Positions 33,905 through 44,988 of a stretch of DNA of 64,000 bases are shown piece by piece. The DNA is taken from the NCBI GenBank assembly GCA_027563935.2, contig JANVAS020000203.1, positions 8,990,001-9,054,000 on the forward strand, written 5' to 3'. The notes under the pieces are model-generated. The model did not search any database and was not told the DNA's origin. It saw nothing but the letters and a program-made list of their open reading frames with translations. The DNA comes from Costus lasius (Eukaryota > Streptophyta > Magnoliopsida > Zingiberales > Costaceae). Position 1 is the stretch's first letter; each line of letters begins with the position of its first letter. A program made the translations under genes and the position numbers.

Positions 33905-35552
33905 GACTTGCAAGACTCGAACGATGTTTTATGCTTTTCTTCCATGCTCACATGCCATATCTCTATTTTCGTAAATAGCATGACGCATGGCAATCGATTT
34001 TTCTAAAGGTAGAAAAATTAGGGTTTCTTGTTTCTATCATCCTCTCAATCTCTTTTGAATATTTGGACTATTTTTCTTGTTTGATTTAAAGATCAAAGGC
34101 GCACGTAATTTTGTCAAGTAGGACGGGCATTGTGTCTTCGGACTTGCCAAGTCTCTTGATCTAACAAAATTGCCAGCCGAATGGATCTCTGAAATCATCA
34201 TGAAAAATAAATCGCAATAAACCAAAAGAGTTGTGAGAAGAAGATGAGAAAAAGAAACTGGTTTTGTGAAAAAGTAAAATTTCAGATTTTATGTTTTTCA
34301 TGAGCATGTAGAATTGCATGAGTAAATACCTTGATTGTGCATGATGTTGTGATCATTAGTCAAGCCCCCCCCTCTTGCATGCCTGCGATGTATCCTTGTG
34401 CGACCTGCGTGCCATCTTTTTCAATATTTTTGTAAAAATTAAGAGGAAGATTAAGGGCTAAGGCGCATCCTTCTTGGACCTTGATGCTCGCATCTTGCTT
34501 GATGGCGCAAGCATGCAAGGTGGCGCATGCAAGCTGGTGCTTGGTTGCTTGGTGGCGAAAAAGGTTTTGTCCCCTTGCATGGTGGCGCACCTTCCTTGGA
34601 GGAAGACCATGGCATTGGCCGAACCTATGGGGAACTTTTAAAGTGTACCTCTAGGGTTTGAGAGCTAAACCATGAGAGAAGGACCTTGGAGCCAACCTTG
34701 AAGTTCAAGCTAGAGGTCGGCTAGGCTAGGTCTAGTTTTGGGGCTTGAGTTCTAGGACAAGAGTTGAACCTATTTCATGGCATGGATTGGTTCAATGTCT
34801 TGTATAGGATATGATCACATCATCCTTTACTACTTTTATTATTATCTGCAGAAGCATGCCTGAAATGTTTTACCGTTATGTTATCACTATAGGATTGCAT
34901 GCCTGTAATGATAGACATAAGATAAAACTGAGATGATGAGACCTTAAACAAAAACCCTCAATTAAAATATCAAGTCTGGTAGCCTTCTAACGCGTAGCCC
35001 TCACTAAGCTATCGATCAGTGGAGTTGTGAATTGTTTCCCACCCTCGTGGGACACACCCACTTATCTTTAGAAAGTGCGTGGTGGCAATGGTTTCCCCAG
35101 TCCAGTTTTAACCTGGGCGTGCCTTCGCAAGGAAACTCGTTGGCCCTGGGCATAACGGTTAGGAATGGACTTGACTAGAAGTTCAGATGTGCTGGGCACA
35201 TAGTGAAAATCTAGAGGCATCGTTGAGAGGTAAAGGTTTCATGTTGTATCCGGCCCTCGCTGGACATGAAATGCCCAGACTGTCTCAACAAGGGGAGTTG
35301 CTTGGAGCAACCGGCCGGCGTGCCCACCTTAGGAAGCATGGGTTACTTTGTGCATCTCATCCCACCCTCGTGGGACGCAAAGCCTCATGTGAAATAAGGA
35401 TCCCATCTCACTAGGAAGTTTTAAACTTCCCGATTGACTTTGTGGGTTGTCAATTCGAATATAAAATAGTGGGAGCCATGGTCATTTAAACAAGTCCAGT
35501 TTAAATGACTCGAAGTAGTACTAATCTGCTGTTTCCTGGTTGTTGTAGAACA
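33905..35552 (+). other. B1 untranslated leader with three stem-loops
   Basis: About 1.65 kb without a long frame; many 'ggcgcaag' and 'ttggcgc' runs. Three short stem-loops precede gag: TCCCAC-cctc-GTGGGA (35037-35052), TCCGG-ccctcg-CTGGA (35249-35264) and TCCCAC-cctc-GTGGGA (35360-35375). Long leaders are typical of Angela/BARE elements, where packaging and dimerisation signals lie. Confidence 0.75.
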
Positions 35553-38500
35553 ATGGCTGTGAACAATGGCAGATGGTCACTGCGATCTACCCTGGAAAGG
35601 GATAAGTTGGTTGGATCCAACTTAAAGGATTGGTATATGAATTTGAGAATTGTGCTCAAGCTAGAGAGGAAGCTATATGTCCTTGAGAAGCCAATTCTTG
35701 AGCCACTTCCATGCTTGGCCTCAGCGGCTGAGAGGGATGCTTATGATAAGCATCAAGCTGATACTTTGGAGGTTGCACGATTAATGCTAACCAACATGTC
35801 GCCCGAGCTTAGAGGGCAATATGAATCTAAGAGTGCCCCTGAAATTATTTCTAATATAAGGCAGCTCTTTGATGCATTGGTTGAGCTCAACCCTCCTAAA
35901 GTAGACATTCAGTGTGTTAAGCCCAAAGGCTTAACTAATACATTGAAAACAAAGATGGAAAGAGTCAGGAATAATAAGTGCTACTCATGTGGAGGACCAC
36001 CTCACATGATAAAGGACATAGTACGACTTCAGAATGAGAAGAAGAGTGGCAAGGCTTCGTCTTCATGCTCAGGTATTTATGTTACAGAAGTCAACCTTTC
36101 TACTTCTATGTCATGGGTATTGGATAACGCATGTGGAGCTCATATTTGTACAAATATGCAGGGGCTCAAGAAAAGTAGATCGGTGCGGCTTGGAGAGATT
36201 GACCTACGCGTTGGAAACGGGGCACAGGTTGCTGCTGTTGCTGTAGGCGTTTTGACTCTCTCCTTGCCTTCTGGACTACAATTAGAACTAGACAATTGCT
36301 TTTGTGTACCTTCGCTAACAAAGAATATTGTATCCATTCCTTGCTTGGCGAGGAAAGGATTTAAATTTGAAATAAATAAGAACTCCTGTTCTTTTTCATT
36401 TGCAAATATGTTCTATGGGAAGGGCACTTTGTGCAATGGTCTATATATCTTGGATATGGAAAGTTCTATTTGTAACATAAGCAATAAGAGGACCAAACTG
36501 AGTGGTTCAGTTGGTGCTTTCCTATGGCACTGTCGATTAGCCCATATAAACAAGAATCGCATCCAACAACTCCATGCAAATGGATTGTTAGATTCAAGTT
36601 CCTTGGAGGAATTTGATACTTGTGAACCTTGTTTGTTAGGGAAGATGACAAAGGCGCCCTTCACCAAGATTGGTGAGAGGGCAGAAGGTTTATTGGATCT
36701 CATACATACTGATGTGTGTGGGCCCTTCAATAAACAAGCCAAAGGAGGGTACAGCTACTTCATTACCTTTACTGATGACTTCAGTAGGTATGGTTATGTC
36801 TACTTAATGAGACATAAATCTGAATCCTTTGAGAAATTCAAGGAGTTCAAGAATGAAGTAGAGAACCAGCTTGGAAGATCCATTAAAGCTCTTCGATCAG
36901 ATCGAGGTGGAGAATACCTGAGTGGTGAGTTCTTTGACTATCTGAGAGAGTGTGGGATCATATCCCAACTCACTCCTCCTGGAACACCTCAATGGAATGG
37001 TGTGTCTGAAAGGAGAAATCGAACTTTATTGGACATGGTTCGATCCATGATGAGTCATGCAACTCTACCTTCATCATTCTGGGGGCATGCACTAGAAACA
37101 GCTTCTCTAATACTGAATAATGTTCCATCTAAGAGTGTCTCCAAAATACCATACGAGGTATGGAGTGGAAGACGCCCTAATCTCACGATTATCAGGATCT
37201 GGGGATGTGAGGCTTATGTCAAACGTCAGGATTCTAGCAAGCTAGAACCTAGATCTGACAAGTGTGTGTTTGTGGGGTATCCTAAGGAAACTAAAGGATA
37301 CTACTTCTATGTCCCAACCGAGAACAAAGTTTTTGTTGCTCGGGGTGCTGTCTTTCTAGAGAAAGAATTTCTTATGAAAGAAGTTAGTGGGAGGAAGTTT
37401 GACTTGGATGAGCTCCAAGTGCAAGCACAAGACAAAGAGATGGAATCTGAGCCACCTGCACTGGTTGCTAGGCAACCTGAGGCTCAGACACAGGTCCCGC
37501 GTAGATCTGGGAGAATTCGTCGTGCACCTGAGAGGTATGGGTCAGTACCGACCCAACACGATGGGATCTTCATCATTGAGGATGAACCTAGAACCTATGA
37601 TGAGGCGGTCAGTGGACCGGACTCCGAGAAATGGCTTGACGCCATGAGATCTGAGATGGATTCCATGTCGGCTAACCAAGTCTGGGATTTGGTTGAGCTG
37701 CCTGATGGGGTAAACCCCATAGGGTGTAAATGGGTCTTCAAGAAGAAGACAGACATGGATGGCAAAATAGTTACCTATAAGGGTAGACTAGTGGCTAAAG
37801 GATTTAAACAAGTCCATGGGGTGGACTATGATGAAACCTTCTCACCAGTTGCCATGATTAAATCCATTCGGATTCTGCTTGCTATAGCTGCATATCATGA
37901 TTATGAGATATGGCAGATGGATGTGAAAACAGTGTTCCTTAACGGGAAGCTGACTGAGGATGTGTATATGACACAACCTGATGGCTTCATCCATCCTGCA
38001 GAGGCTAATAAGGTCTGCAGGCTAAAGAGGTCCATCTATGGATTAAAGCAAGCATCTCGAAGTTGGAATCTTCGATTTGATGAGGCCGTGAGAGATTATG
38101 GTTTTATCAAAAGCGAAGATGACGCCTGTGTATACAGAAAATTCAGTGGGAGCTTGGTAATTTTTCTGGTCTTGTATGTTGATGACATACTACTCATCGG
38201 AAACGACATCCCTAGTCTTCAAGCTGTGAAGACATGGTTGGGGAAGTGTTTCGAGATGAAAGACTTAGGGGAGGCCGCCTATATTCTAGGCGTGAGGATC
38301 TACCGGGATAGATCCAAGAGGCTCTTGGCCCTTAGTCAAAGTACTTACATTGATAAGGTACTGGAGAGGTTCTACATGGAGCAATCCAAGAAAGGATACC
38401 TTCCAGTGAGACATGGCCTTACTCTCTCAAAGAGCCAGTGTCCTACAACACAGGCTGAGAGGGATGACATGAGTCGAATTCCTTATGCTTCGGCAGTAGG

Positions 38501-39158
38501 ATCGATCATGTATGCAATGTTATGTACTAGACCAGATGTGGCATATGCTGTGAGCATTACCAGCCGATACCAATCCAATCTAGGTCTACAGCACTAGGTG
38601 GCTGTAAAGAACATCCTAAAGTATCTGAGAATAACTAAGGATTTGTTCATGGTCTATGGGGGACAGGAAGAGCTCAGTATGTAGGGCTATACTGACGCAT
38701 CGTTCCAGTCTGACCCCGACGACTTTAGATCGCAGGCCGGCTGTGTGTTCAAGATAAATGGAGGCGCTGTATGTTGGAAGAGCTTCAAGCAATCCACCAT
38801 AGCAGATTGTACAACCGAAGCTGAGTATGTGGCTGCTTCTGAGGCAGCCAAGGAAGCTGTTTGGATAAGGAAGTTCTTGTGTGATCTTCAAGTGGTACCT
38901 AGTCCAATGGATCCCATTGAACTCTACTGTGACAACAATGGAGCAATTGCACAAGCCAAGGAACCACGGTCTCATCAAAGATCCAAACACATACTCAGAA
39001 GATTTCACCTGATCAGAGAGATCATTGATAGAGGTGATGTCAAGATTAGCAGAGTAGACACAGAGAACAATCTGGCAGACCCATTGACCAAGGCTTTGGC
39101 GCAGCAGAAGCATGATGGTCACGCTAGAGATATGGGGTTGAGATTCCTCAACTTCTAG
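35553..39158 (+). pseudogene. B1 gag-pol polyprotein, two stop codons, shortened gag
   Basis: One frame of about 1200 codons from Met 35553 (an in-frame Met at 35505 is upstream) to 39158. Stops: TAG at 38595 where B2 and A1 have Trp, and TAG at 38682 where A1 has Glu. Gag is Angela-like at the start ('ERDKLVGSNLKDWYMNLRIV') but lacks about 105 residues before the zinc knuckle, itself CYSCGGPPHMIKDI with Ile for the last Cys. Then protease ('VLDNACGAHIC', near residue 191), integrase with HHCC (near 325-370) and D, D, E in 'HTDVCGPF', 'SDRGGEY' and 'SERRNR' (near 387, 450, 487), RT with YVDD (near 875), and RNase H with 'GYTDASF', 'TEAEYVA' and 'YCDNNGAI'. Enzymatic motifs are otherwise intact, so the element may have moved very recently. 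Confidence 0.9.
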
Positions 39159-39169
39159 GTCTTAGTGCA

Positions 39170-39179
39170 AGTGGGAGAT
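39170..39179 (+). promoter_or_regulatory. B1 polypurine tract
   Basis: AGTGGGAGAT directly before the 3' LTR start at 39180. It serves as plus-strand primer in LTR elements. The A elements have the same tract at 50340-50349 and 63887-63896. Confidence 0.85.
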
Positions 39180-41138
39180 TGTTGGTGTATATGCCCTAGG
39201 ACCTAGTTTTGGTCAACTTATGTACTACTTGACTCTGATATTTATATATCATTCTGGCATTGTCGTTATCATTGTTTGACTACACCTGCGATTGTGTACT
39301 TACATGATAATGTCCCTGGAGACAGATTGGATCTGTGCTCGAATTATAATCCCCAGTCGATGTACCTTAGTGGATATGGGACAGCTATGGTACTTGTGAG
39401 ACTGGTATGTGGGCTGGTTAGGCACGTCGTGCTAACGCAGACACATGGGTATATCATTGGGGATATACTGGATAGACCCGCTATGAGGCTATGACTTGGT
39501 GTCATGAGTTATCCTCATAAGTGACAGGAGATGCATTGATCCCTTGACTTGAGGTCATTAATCGTTCTATATGGTTAGGGACTTGCTATGATACAACCTA
39601 ACACCTTGCCGTAGCTGGGAGGTCATAACGGTTGTTATTGAGCATGTCACGACCCATATGAGAAGATCAATGGACAGACATAGGATTTGCCCCTTCCCTA
39701 AGGAAGTATGATATCCATGGAGCTCCTTTATGGTTCTATGACTGAGAGTGTATGGCCATACCCAGGTAAGAACCTGTTTTAGTCATAGCCATGTGATTGG
39801 ATGAAAACAAGTGGTGACACACTTGTCCAATCAGATATCAGTACGGCAAAGAGACTGTAATGCATCTGTACCTAGTTGCCATGATGGGGATGTCGATGTC
39901 GATATCCATTCCAACGACCTGGGTAGCAGCGATGCACTGCTAGGTGCCACTCACTGCTTGTGATGACCTTTGGTCAGCACTGCCAGCGTCAGAGGAACCT
40001 ACAGGGTCGCACACCTTGATACTTGAGTTCTCGTATTGATCGGGAAGCCTTATGATCGAGTTATTGGATAACTCGTATCTAATTGGGAGATTTCATCAGC
40101 GCCAATGGGCCTGATGAGATGGAAGAATGTTATTGGAGCCAAACTTCATTTTTGGCAGGTTGACCTGTATTTGACCATGGTTGGTCACATTTGGATTAGG
40201 GTTGCATTGGATTGGATCCAAGTGCTTAATCAACCTATGCAATGATGTTTGGGCTAGCTCATTATCCAATGAGGCCCAATAACAAGTTCTCATGAAGAGA
40301 TGAGAGGCTAAAAGGGTATAATGGGGAGAAACATGAACCATTAGGCGCCTAGGGGCATAATGGGGTCATGTTGGCGCCTTTGCTTCATTATGGAAGTAAA
40401 GGGCGCCTCCCCCTCTCTTCCTAGTATGGAATGCATGCCTCTATGGCATTGCTTGAGGTGCAAGGCAAGGCCTTGGCGCACAAGGAAAGGCGTGGGAACA
40501 AAAGGTAAGGTTGAATGAGAATTATGGAAATGTCTTGGAGACTTTCCTTATCTCAAACCTCCTCATCCTAGCCCTACACTTGTCATGATCCTAGCCATTA
40601 CCCTAACCGCCTCTTGCCCTATAAATATGACCCTAGTCGCCCCCTCTTGTGTGCGAATTAATTCCTTGAAGGCGTGAACACAAGGAGAGGGGCGAGTGCT
40701 TGGAGCAAGGGCGCATCTTCCTTCTTCCATAACCGCAAGCCACTTCTTCCTTTCCTCTTGGCGCAAGGAACATTAGTGCTTGGCGTTTTTGGATAGTCCT
40801 CCTTCTTCTCTTGGCGCATCATCTCTCTTGGTGGCGCAAGTGTAGTAGAGTATCTACCTAAGGCTTGGATCTTCTTCCAGAGGCTAGCACCGGGCGTGGA
40901 AGAAGAGAACTCAAGAGATCCGTGTGTGCGAGACTACAGAGGGCGAACACTTGGGCGCCTTCATCGACATCGCACTACATTGCTCTTAAGGTATTTCCTA
41001 ACTCATCGTGTCGACTCCCTTGCATGCGATCTTCACTGGGTTTTTGGGACCGGCCTGTTTCGGGGACATTCTTCCGCTGCGAAAAATGTATGTCCATAAC
41101 TCTGAAAAATTGTAAAATGTCCCCGGGGTTTCCCAACA
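39180..41138 (+). mobile_element. B1 3' LTR
   Basis: 1959 bp, same length as the 5' LTR with 23 differences by my count. It ends AACA at 41138 and is followed by the TSD GGAAC. TATA box at 40619-40628, palindrome GTATGGCCATAC at 39750-39761, hairpin at 39960-39980. Confidence 0.96.
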
Positions 41139-41277
41139 GGAACTTCCAAAATTCCGAACTCACTAAAGGGAAGAGGACAGGCAATGGGCGAACATCCCTC
41201 TCCCTCTTTCCAGGAGTGGCGACAAGGGGACAAGGGTGCAAGAGTTCAAGAGTTTTGACGAGGAGGGAGGAAGGGGG

Positions 41278-41285
41278 TTTATATA
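41278..41285 (-). promoter_or_regulatory. TATA box of the B2 3' LTR (minus strand)
   Basis: TATATAAA on the minus strand, between 'atgggtat' and 'cccccttcc'. Its place in the LTR corresponds to B1's CTATAAATAT. Confidence 0.7.
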
Positions 41286-41301
41286 CCCATGAATAGGTGC
41301 A

Positions 41302-41358
41302 CCTCTTCACTAGTGAAGAGGCACACCTCTTCATGAAGAGACACACCTCTTCAAGAGG
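41302..41358. repeat. Three successive palindromes upstream of the B2 LTR TATA box
   Basis: CCTCTTCACTAGTGAAGAGG (41302-41321, perfect 20-bp palindrome), CTCTTCATGAAGAG (41327-41340, perfect) and CCTCTTCAAGAGG (41346-41358, odd centre). All share the half-site CCTCTTCA. They lie 17-73 bases upstream of the minus-strand TATA box. Confidence 0.88.
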
Positions 41359-41519
41359 TAAAACCCATTTCACCCACTCCAAGTGCCATGCGCCCAAGTA
41401 CATTCACCCACTCCAAGTGAGAAGCTCCAAGCTTCTCACCTTAAGAAGATGTCCAACTTGGATTTGTCCACCTCAAGGAAATGCGCCAAGCTTACTCCAA
41501 GTAGCTTGCGGCATTCCAT

Positions 41520-41636
41520 TTGGCCCATTGGCCCAAATGGCTTATTGAGCCCATTTGGCCTATTAGCCCAACTTGGTCTATTGGGCCCATTTGGCCCAAA
41601 TGGCCCATTGGGCCCATTTGGCCAATTAGGCCCAAA
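41520..41636. repeat. GGCCCA/TGGGCC-rich microrepeat in the B2 LTR
   Basis: Seven GGCCCA hexamers in about 117 bases, two of them inside GGGCCC, separated by AT-rich spacers (ATTT, AAAT). B1's LTR has a single 'gaggcccaataac' at the matching place (33025-33037), so the run is an expansion. Confidence 0.85.
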
Positions 41637-42604
41637 AACAAGTTAGCTCCAAATGATTCCTTTCATCTCATCTAGCACAGTGGTGCTGATGGATTCTCCC
41701 AAACAGATCTGAGTTATCCAATAACTCAATCAATAGGCTACCCGATCAATACGAGAACTCGAGTTTCAAGTTGTGCGACCCTGTATGTTCCTTAGACGTT
41801 GGCAGTGATGAACCGAGTCATCACAAGTAGTGATTGGCACCTAACAGTGCATCGCTGCTACCCAAGTCATCGGAATGGATATCAACATCGACATCCCCAT
41901 CATCGCAACAAGGTACCGATGCATTACAGTCTCTTTGCCGAACTGATATCCGATTGGACAAAGTGTGTCACCACTTTATTTTCACCCAATCTCATGGTCA
42001 TGACTAAATCAGGCTTTCACCTGGGTATGGACATACACTTTCAGTCATGCAACCATAGGGGGGCCCCGTGGATATCAAGCTTCCCGTAGGAAGGGGCAAA
42101 TCTTATGTCTGTCCATTGATCTTCTCATATGGGTCGTGACATACCCAATGACAACCGTTATGACCTCCCTACTACGGCGAGGCGTTAGGTTATATCAAAG
42201 CATGTGCCTAACCATATAGAAGAGTCAATGACCTCAAGTCGAGAGATCAATGCATTTCCTGTCACTTGTGAGCTTAACTCATGACACCAAGTTAAAGCCT
42301 CACGGTGGGTCGGTTCAGTATATCTACCACTGATATACCTATATGCCTGTGTTACCCCGTGCGTAACCAGCCCATATACTAGTCTCACATGTACCAGAGC
42401 TGTCCCTTATCCACTCAGGTATTCGACTGGGGACACACCGTTTGAGCACAGATACAATCTGTCTCCAGGGACATTATTATCCATGTACATAATCACAGAT
42501 GTAAACATAGCATAATAAGGACAATGCCAAAATGATATATTAAATATCAATGTCAAGTAGTACAAGATAGACCAACATCGGGTCCAAGGGCATATACACC
42601 AACA

Positions 42605-43280
42605 ATCTCCCAGTTGCACTTAGACTTAGTTGCTGAGAAATCTCAACCCTATGTCCCTCGCATGACCATCACGCTTCTGCTGCGCCAAAGCCTTGGTCAG
42701 TGGGTCTACCGGATTATTGTCTGTGTCAACTCTGCTTATCCTGAAATCACCTCTATCAATGATCTCCCAGATCAGGAGAAATCTACTGAGAATGTGTTTG
42801 GATTTTTGATGAGACCGTGGTTCCTTTGCTTGTGCTATCGCTTTATTGTTGTCACAATAGAGCTCAATCGGATCCATAGTAGTTGGAACCACCTGAAGTT
42901 CAGAAATGTACTTCCGAATCCAAACAGCTTCTTTGGCTGCCTCAGAAGCAACGACATACTCAGCCTCGGTCGTAGAATCAGTTACAATGGATTGCTTAGA
43001 GCTCTCTCAGCTCATAGCACCTCCACTCAATCTGAACACATAGCCTGTCTGCGATCTGAAGTTATTAGGGTCGGACTAGAACGATGCCTCAGTCTAGCCC
43101 TGAACACTGAGCTCTTCCTGTCCCCCATAGACCAAGAACCATTCTTTAGTTCTTCTCAGAAACATAGAATGTTCTTTACAGCCACCCAATGCTGTACACC
43201 TAGATTGGATTGTTATCGGCTGGTTATGCTCACAGCATAAGCCATGTCTGTTCTAGTACACAACATCGTGTACATGATCG
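42605..43280 (-). pseudogene. B2 RT C-terminus and RNase H
   Basis: Minus-strand continuation of B2's pol after the A1 insertion. It can be read 'IMYTMLCTRTDMAYAVSITS', stop, 'QHWVAVKN', then RNase H with 'CDNNKAIAQAKEPRSHQKSK' and 'NPVDPLTKALAQQK' near its end at 42626, with several stops and indels. The Trp of 'QHWVAV' shows that the stop at the matching codon of B1 is a mutation. GATCG at 43276-43280 is one copy of A1's TSD. Confidence 0.85.
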
Positions 43281-44974
43281 TGTTGGGGTATGCCCTTAAG
43301 GCAAATGTTTGAGGCCTTGGGATTGTAAAAGTATCATGTAATAAACTCTTGTGTTTATAAAGGCATGGTTATTATTCAGTTTGTTACCTTGTCTGCAGTA
43401 ATAAGTGTACTTCTGAATAATGTCTCAATGCTGTTCAGCTAGGCTGACATGCAGTAAAGTCCTTAGTCGATATATCTTGGTGAACATGAGACAGCCTTGA
43501 TATGGTTAAGACTAATATGTGTTCTAATCTTATAGGATGCTTCGAGCATGGAATAAGATGTAGACTCATGGGTGCATTGGATGTACTGGACAGACCCTAC
43601 TAGGATATTCAATTGCTTGTCACAATGTGAATAATCCTTGAATGCGACAAGTGGCACATTTCCTCTGACTTGAGATCACTTGTGTTTTCTAAATGATGAT
43701 TGTCATTGTTTTGAGGTAGTTCAATATCATTTGAAACATAATGATTATAGACTATCTTGGATAATGAGCTTGAGTCAGGTTAGGGCACTAGTGATAGATA
43801 AAGGATTGCCGTCTCCTTGTTTAAGGAGTGTGATGATCTAAAGGGGCCCCCCTGGATGAGATGATTGAGAAAGTGTATGGCCATACCCAGGTGACTATGT
43901 TCATCTGATCTAATCATGCTCATCATATTGGAGTTACAAGCTTGACACGCTTGTCCAATAAGAACATCCAGTGGCAAAAGAAATATGCATGCCTTGTGAG
44001 TTGATTCACACTTGTGCTGTGGTTTGGGTGTAGTCTTGGAAGACTCTTTCCTTTATATCGGGAGACAGTGATGTGTTGCTAGATACCCCTCACTGATCGT
44101 GATAACGTAAGTTATCGTTACCGACATTGAAGGAAACCCTCAGGGTCGCACAATTTGATGATATGGCTTACTTAAGTCAGATCGTGTGGACTGAATTGTT
44201 TGTGTTCAGTTTAAAGGGATTTAATCTCTGATTGTAAGTGAGATCTAGTCTGATCATGTTTGATTGATTAGGGCTTCAGATCGGTAAGCTTCGATTGAGA
44301 GAATAGATGCTAGATCGGTGAGATCAGAAGCATCATGAGATCAACGGTCAGATCAAGAACCTTAGGGTTCAATTGTGATCTAGGCTAAGTTGCTTGGTTT
44401 ATTTGGTCATTGAGCCAAATGAAATTGAACCGGCTCATGGGTTGAGCGCATGGTTCAAAGAGGAGAGGTAAATGCGGTTAGTTCATGATCGCATGAACGC
44501 ATGAACTTATGGTTTTGCTATTTTTGGAAGATGCGTTTCCAAGATAGAAAAACGCCTCCACGTTCATGAGTTGCGTTACACTCTTGCTCGCCTCTCGCTC
44601 TCTCTCGTCGCCTCAAGCATTTTCCTTGCGTGGTGAAGGTGGACGAAAGAAGGAGCAAGAAATCGCCAAGCAAAGAAGGTCTCTTTCCCTTCCATTCGAC
44701 AAGCACTTCTTGGAGCCTTGCTAGCACAAGGAGCACCAAGGAAAAGTAGGCGACATCAATTGTGTGCGTCACCTTTGGAGGAGATCTCTCTTGCTCTCTC
44801 CTTCCAAGACACCATCCAAGCGATGGCGATGGTATGGATCCTTCTCTTGTTATTTCTAATGTGTGAAAGTTGATCATATGCGATATTAAGATCTCTTGAA
44901 ACCCTAGCTTCCATGCGAAATTTATACCTGCGCCACCAATAGGGTTTCGCCCCCCTCTCGAAAGGGGTCCTTCA
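43281..44974 (+). mobile_element. A1 5' LTR
   Basis: Starts TGTTGGGGTATGCCC and ends 'cgaaaggggtccttca'. It carries GTATGGCCATAC (43875-43886) and the hairpin GATAAC-gtaa-GTTATC (44101-44116), followed by 'cagggtcgcaca', as in B LTRs. A minus-strand frame of 65 codons (43977-43780) is present here and, in related form, in the other A LTRs. Confidence 0.95.
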
Positions 44975-44976
44975 AT

Positions 44977-44988
44977 TGGTATCAGAGC
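44977..44988 (+). promoter_or_regulatory. A1 primer-binding site (tRNA-iMet)
   Basis: TGGTATCAGAGC, two bases after the 5' LTR; exact match to the usual copia initiator-tRNA site. Confidence 0.95.

Larger units (their letters stand above)
31933..41138 (+). mobile_element. B1: intact-structure B-family Angela-like copia element, TSD GGAAC
   Basis: 9206 bp between GGAAC at 31928-31932 and GGAAC at 41139-41143. LTRs are both 1959 bp. PBS, leader, gag-pol, polypurine tract and LTR are in the standard copia order. Inserted in B2's 3' LTR in the opposite orientation. I count 23 substitutions and no indel between the LTRs (1.2 percent), pointing to an insertion about half a million years ago if a rate of 1.3e-8 per site per year applies. 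Gag-pol has only two stops but a shortened gag. Confidence 0.96.
41139..42604 (-). mobile_element. B2 3' LTR, proximal part (right of B1)
   Basis: On the minus strand it begins TGTTGGTGTATATGCCC at 42604, right after the polypurine tract. It includes the imperfect palindrome GTATGGACATAC (42025-42036), the hairpin GTGATGA-accgag-TCATCAC (41805-41824), a GGCCCA-rich stretch (41520-41636), three palindromes (41302-41358) and a TATA box (41278-41285). The last three are absent from B1's LTRs, so B2 belongs to a different subfamily. Confidence 0.9.

Noticed and set aside
38616..39122. 168-codon minus-strand frame, with similar ones at 49964-50479 and 63511-63873
   Set aside because: These are antisense shadows of the RNase H domains of B1, A1 and A2.
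42614..43240. 208-codon plus-strand frame
   Set aside because: It is the reverse complement of B2's RNase H coding sequence; the real frame is on the minus strand.
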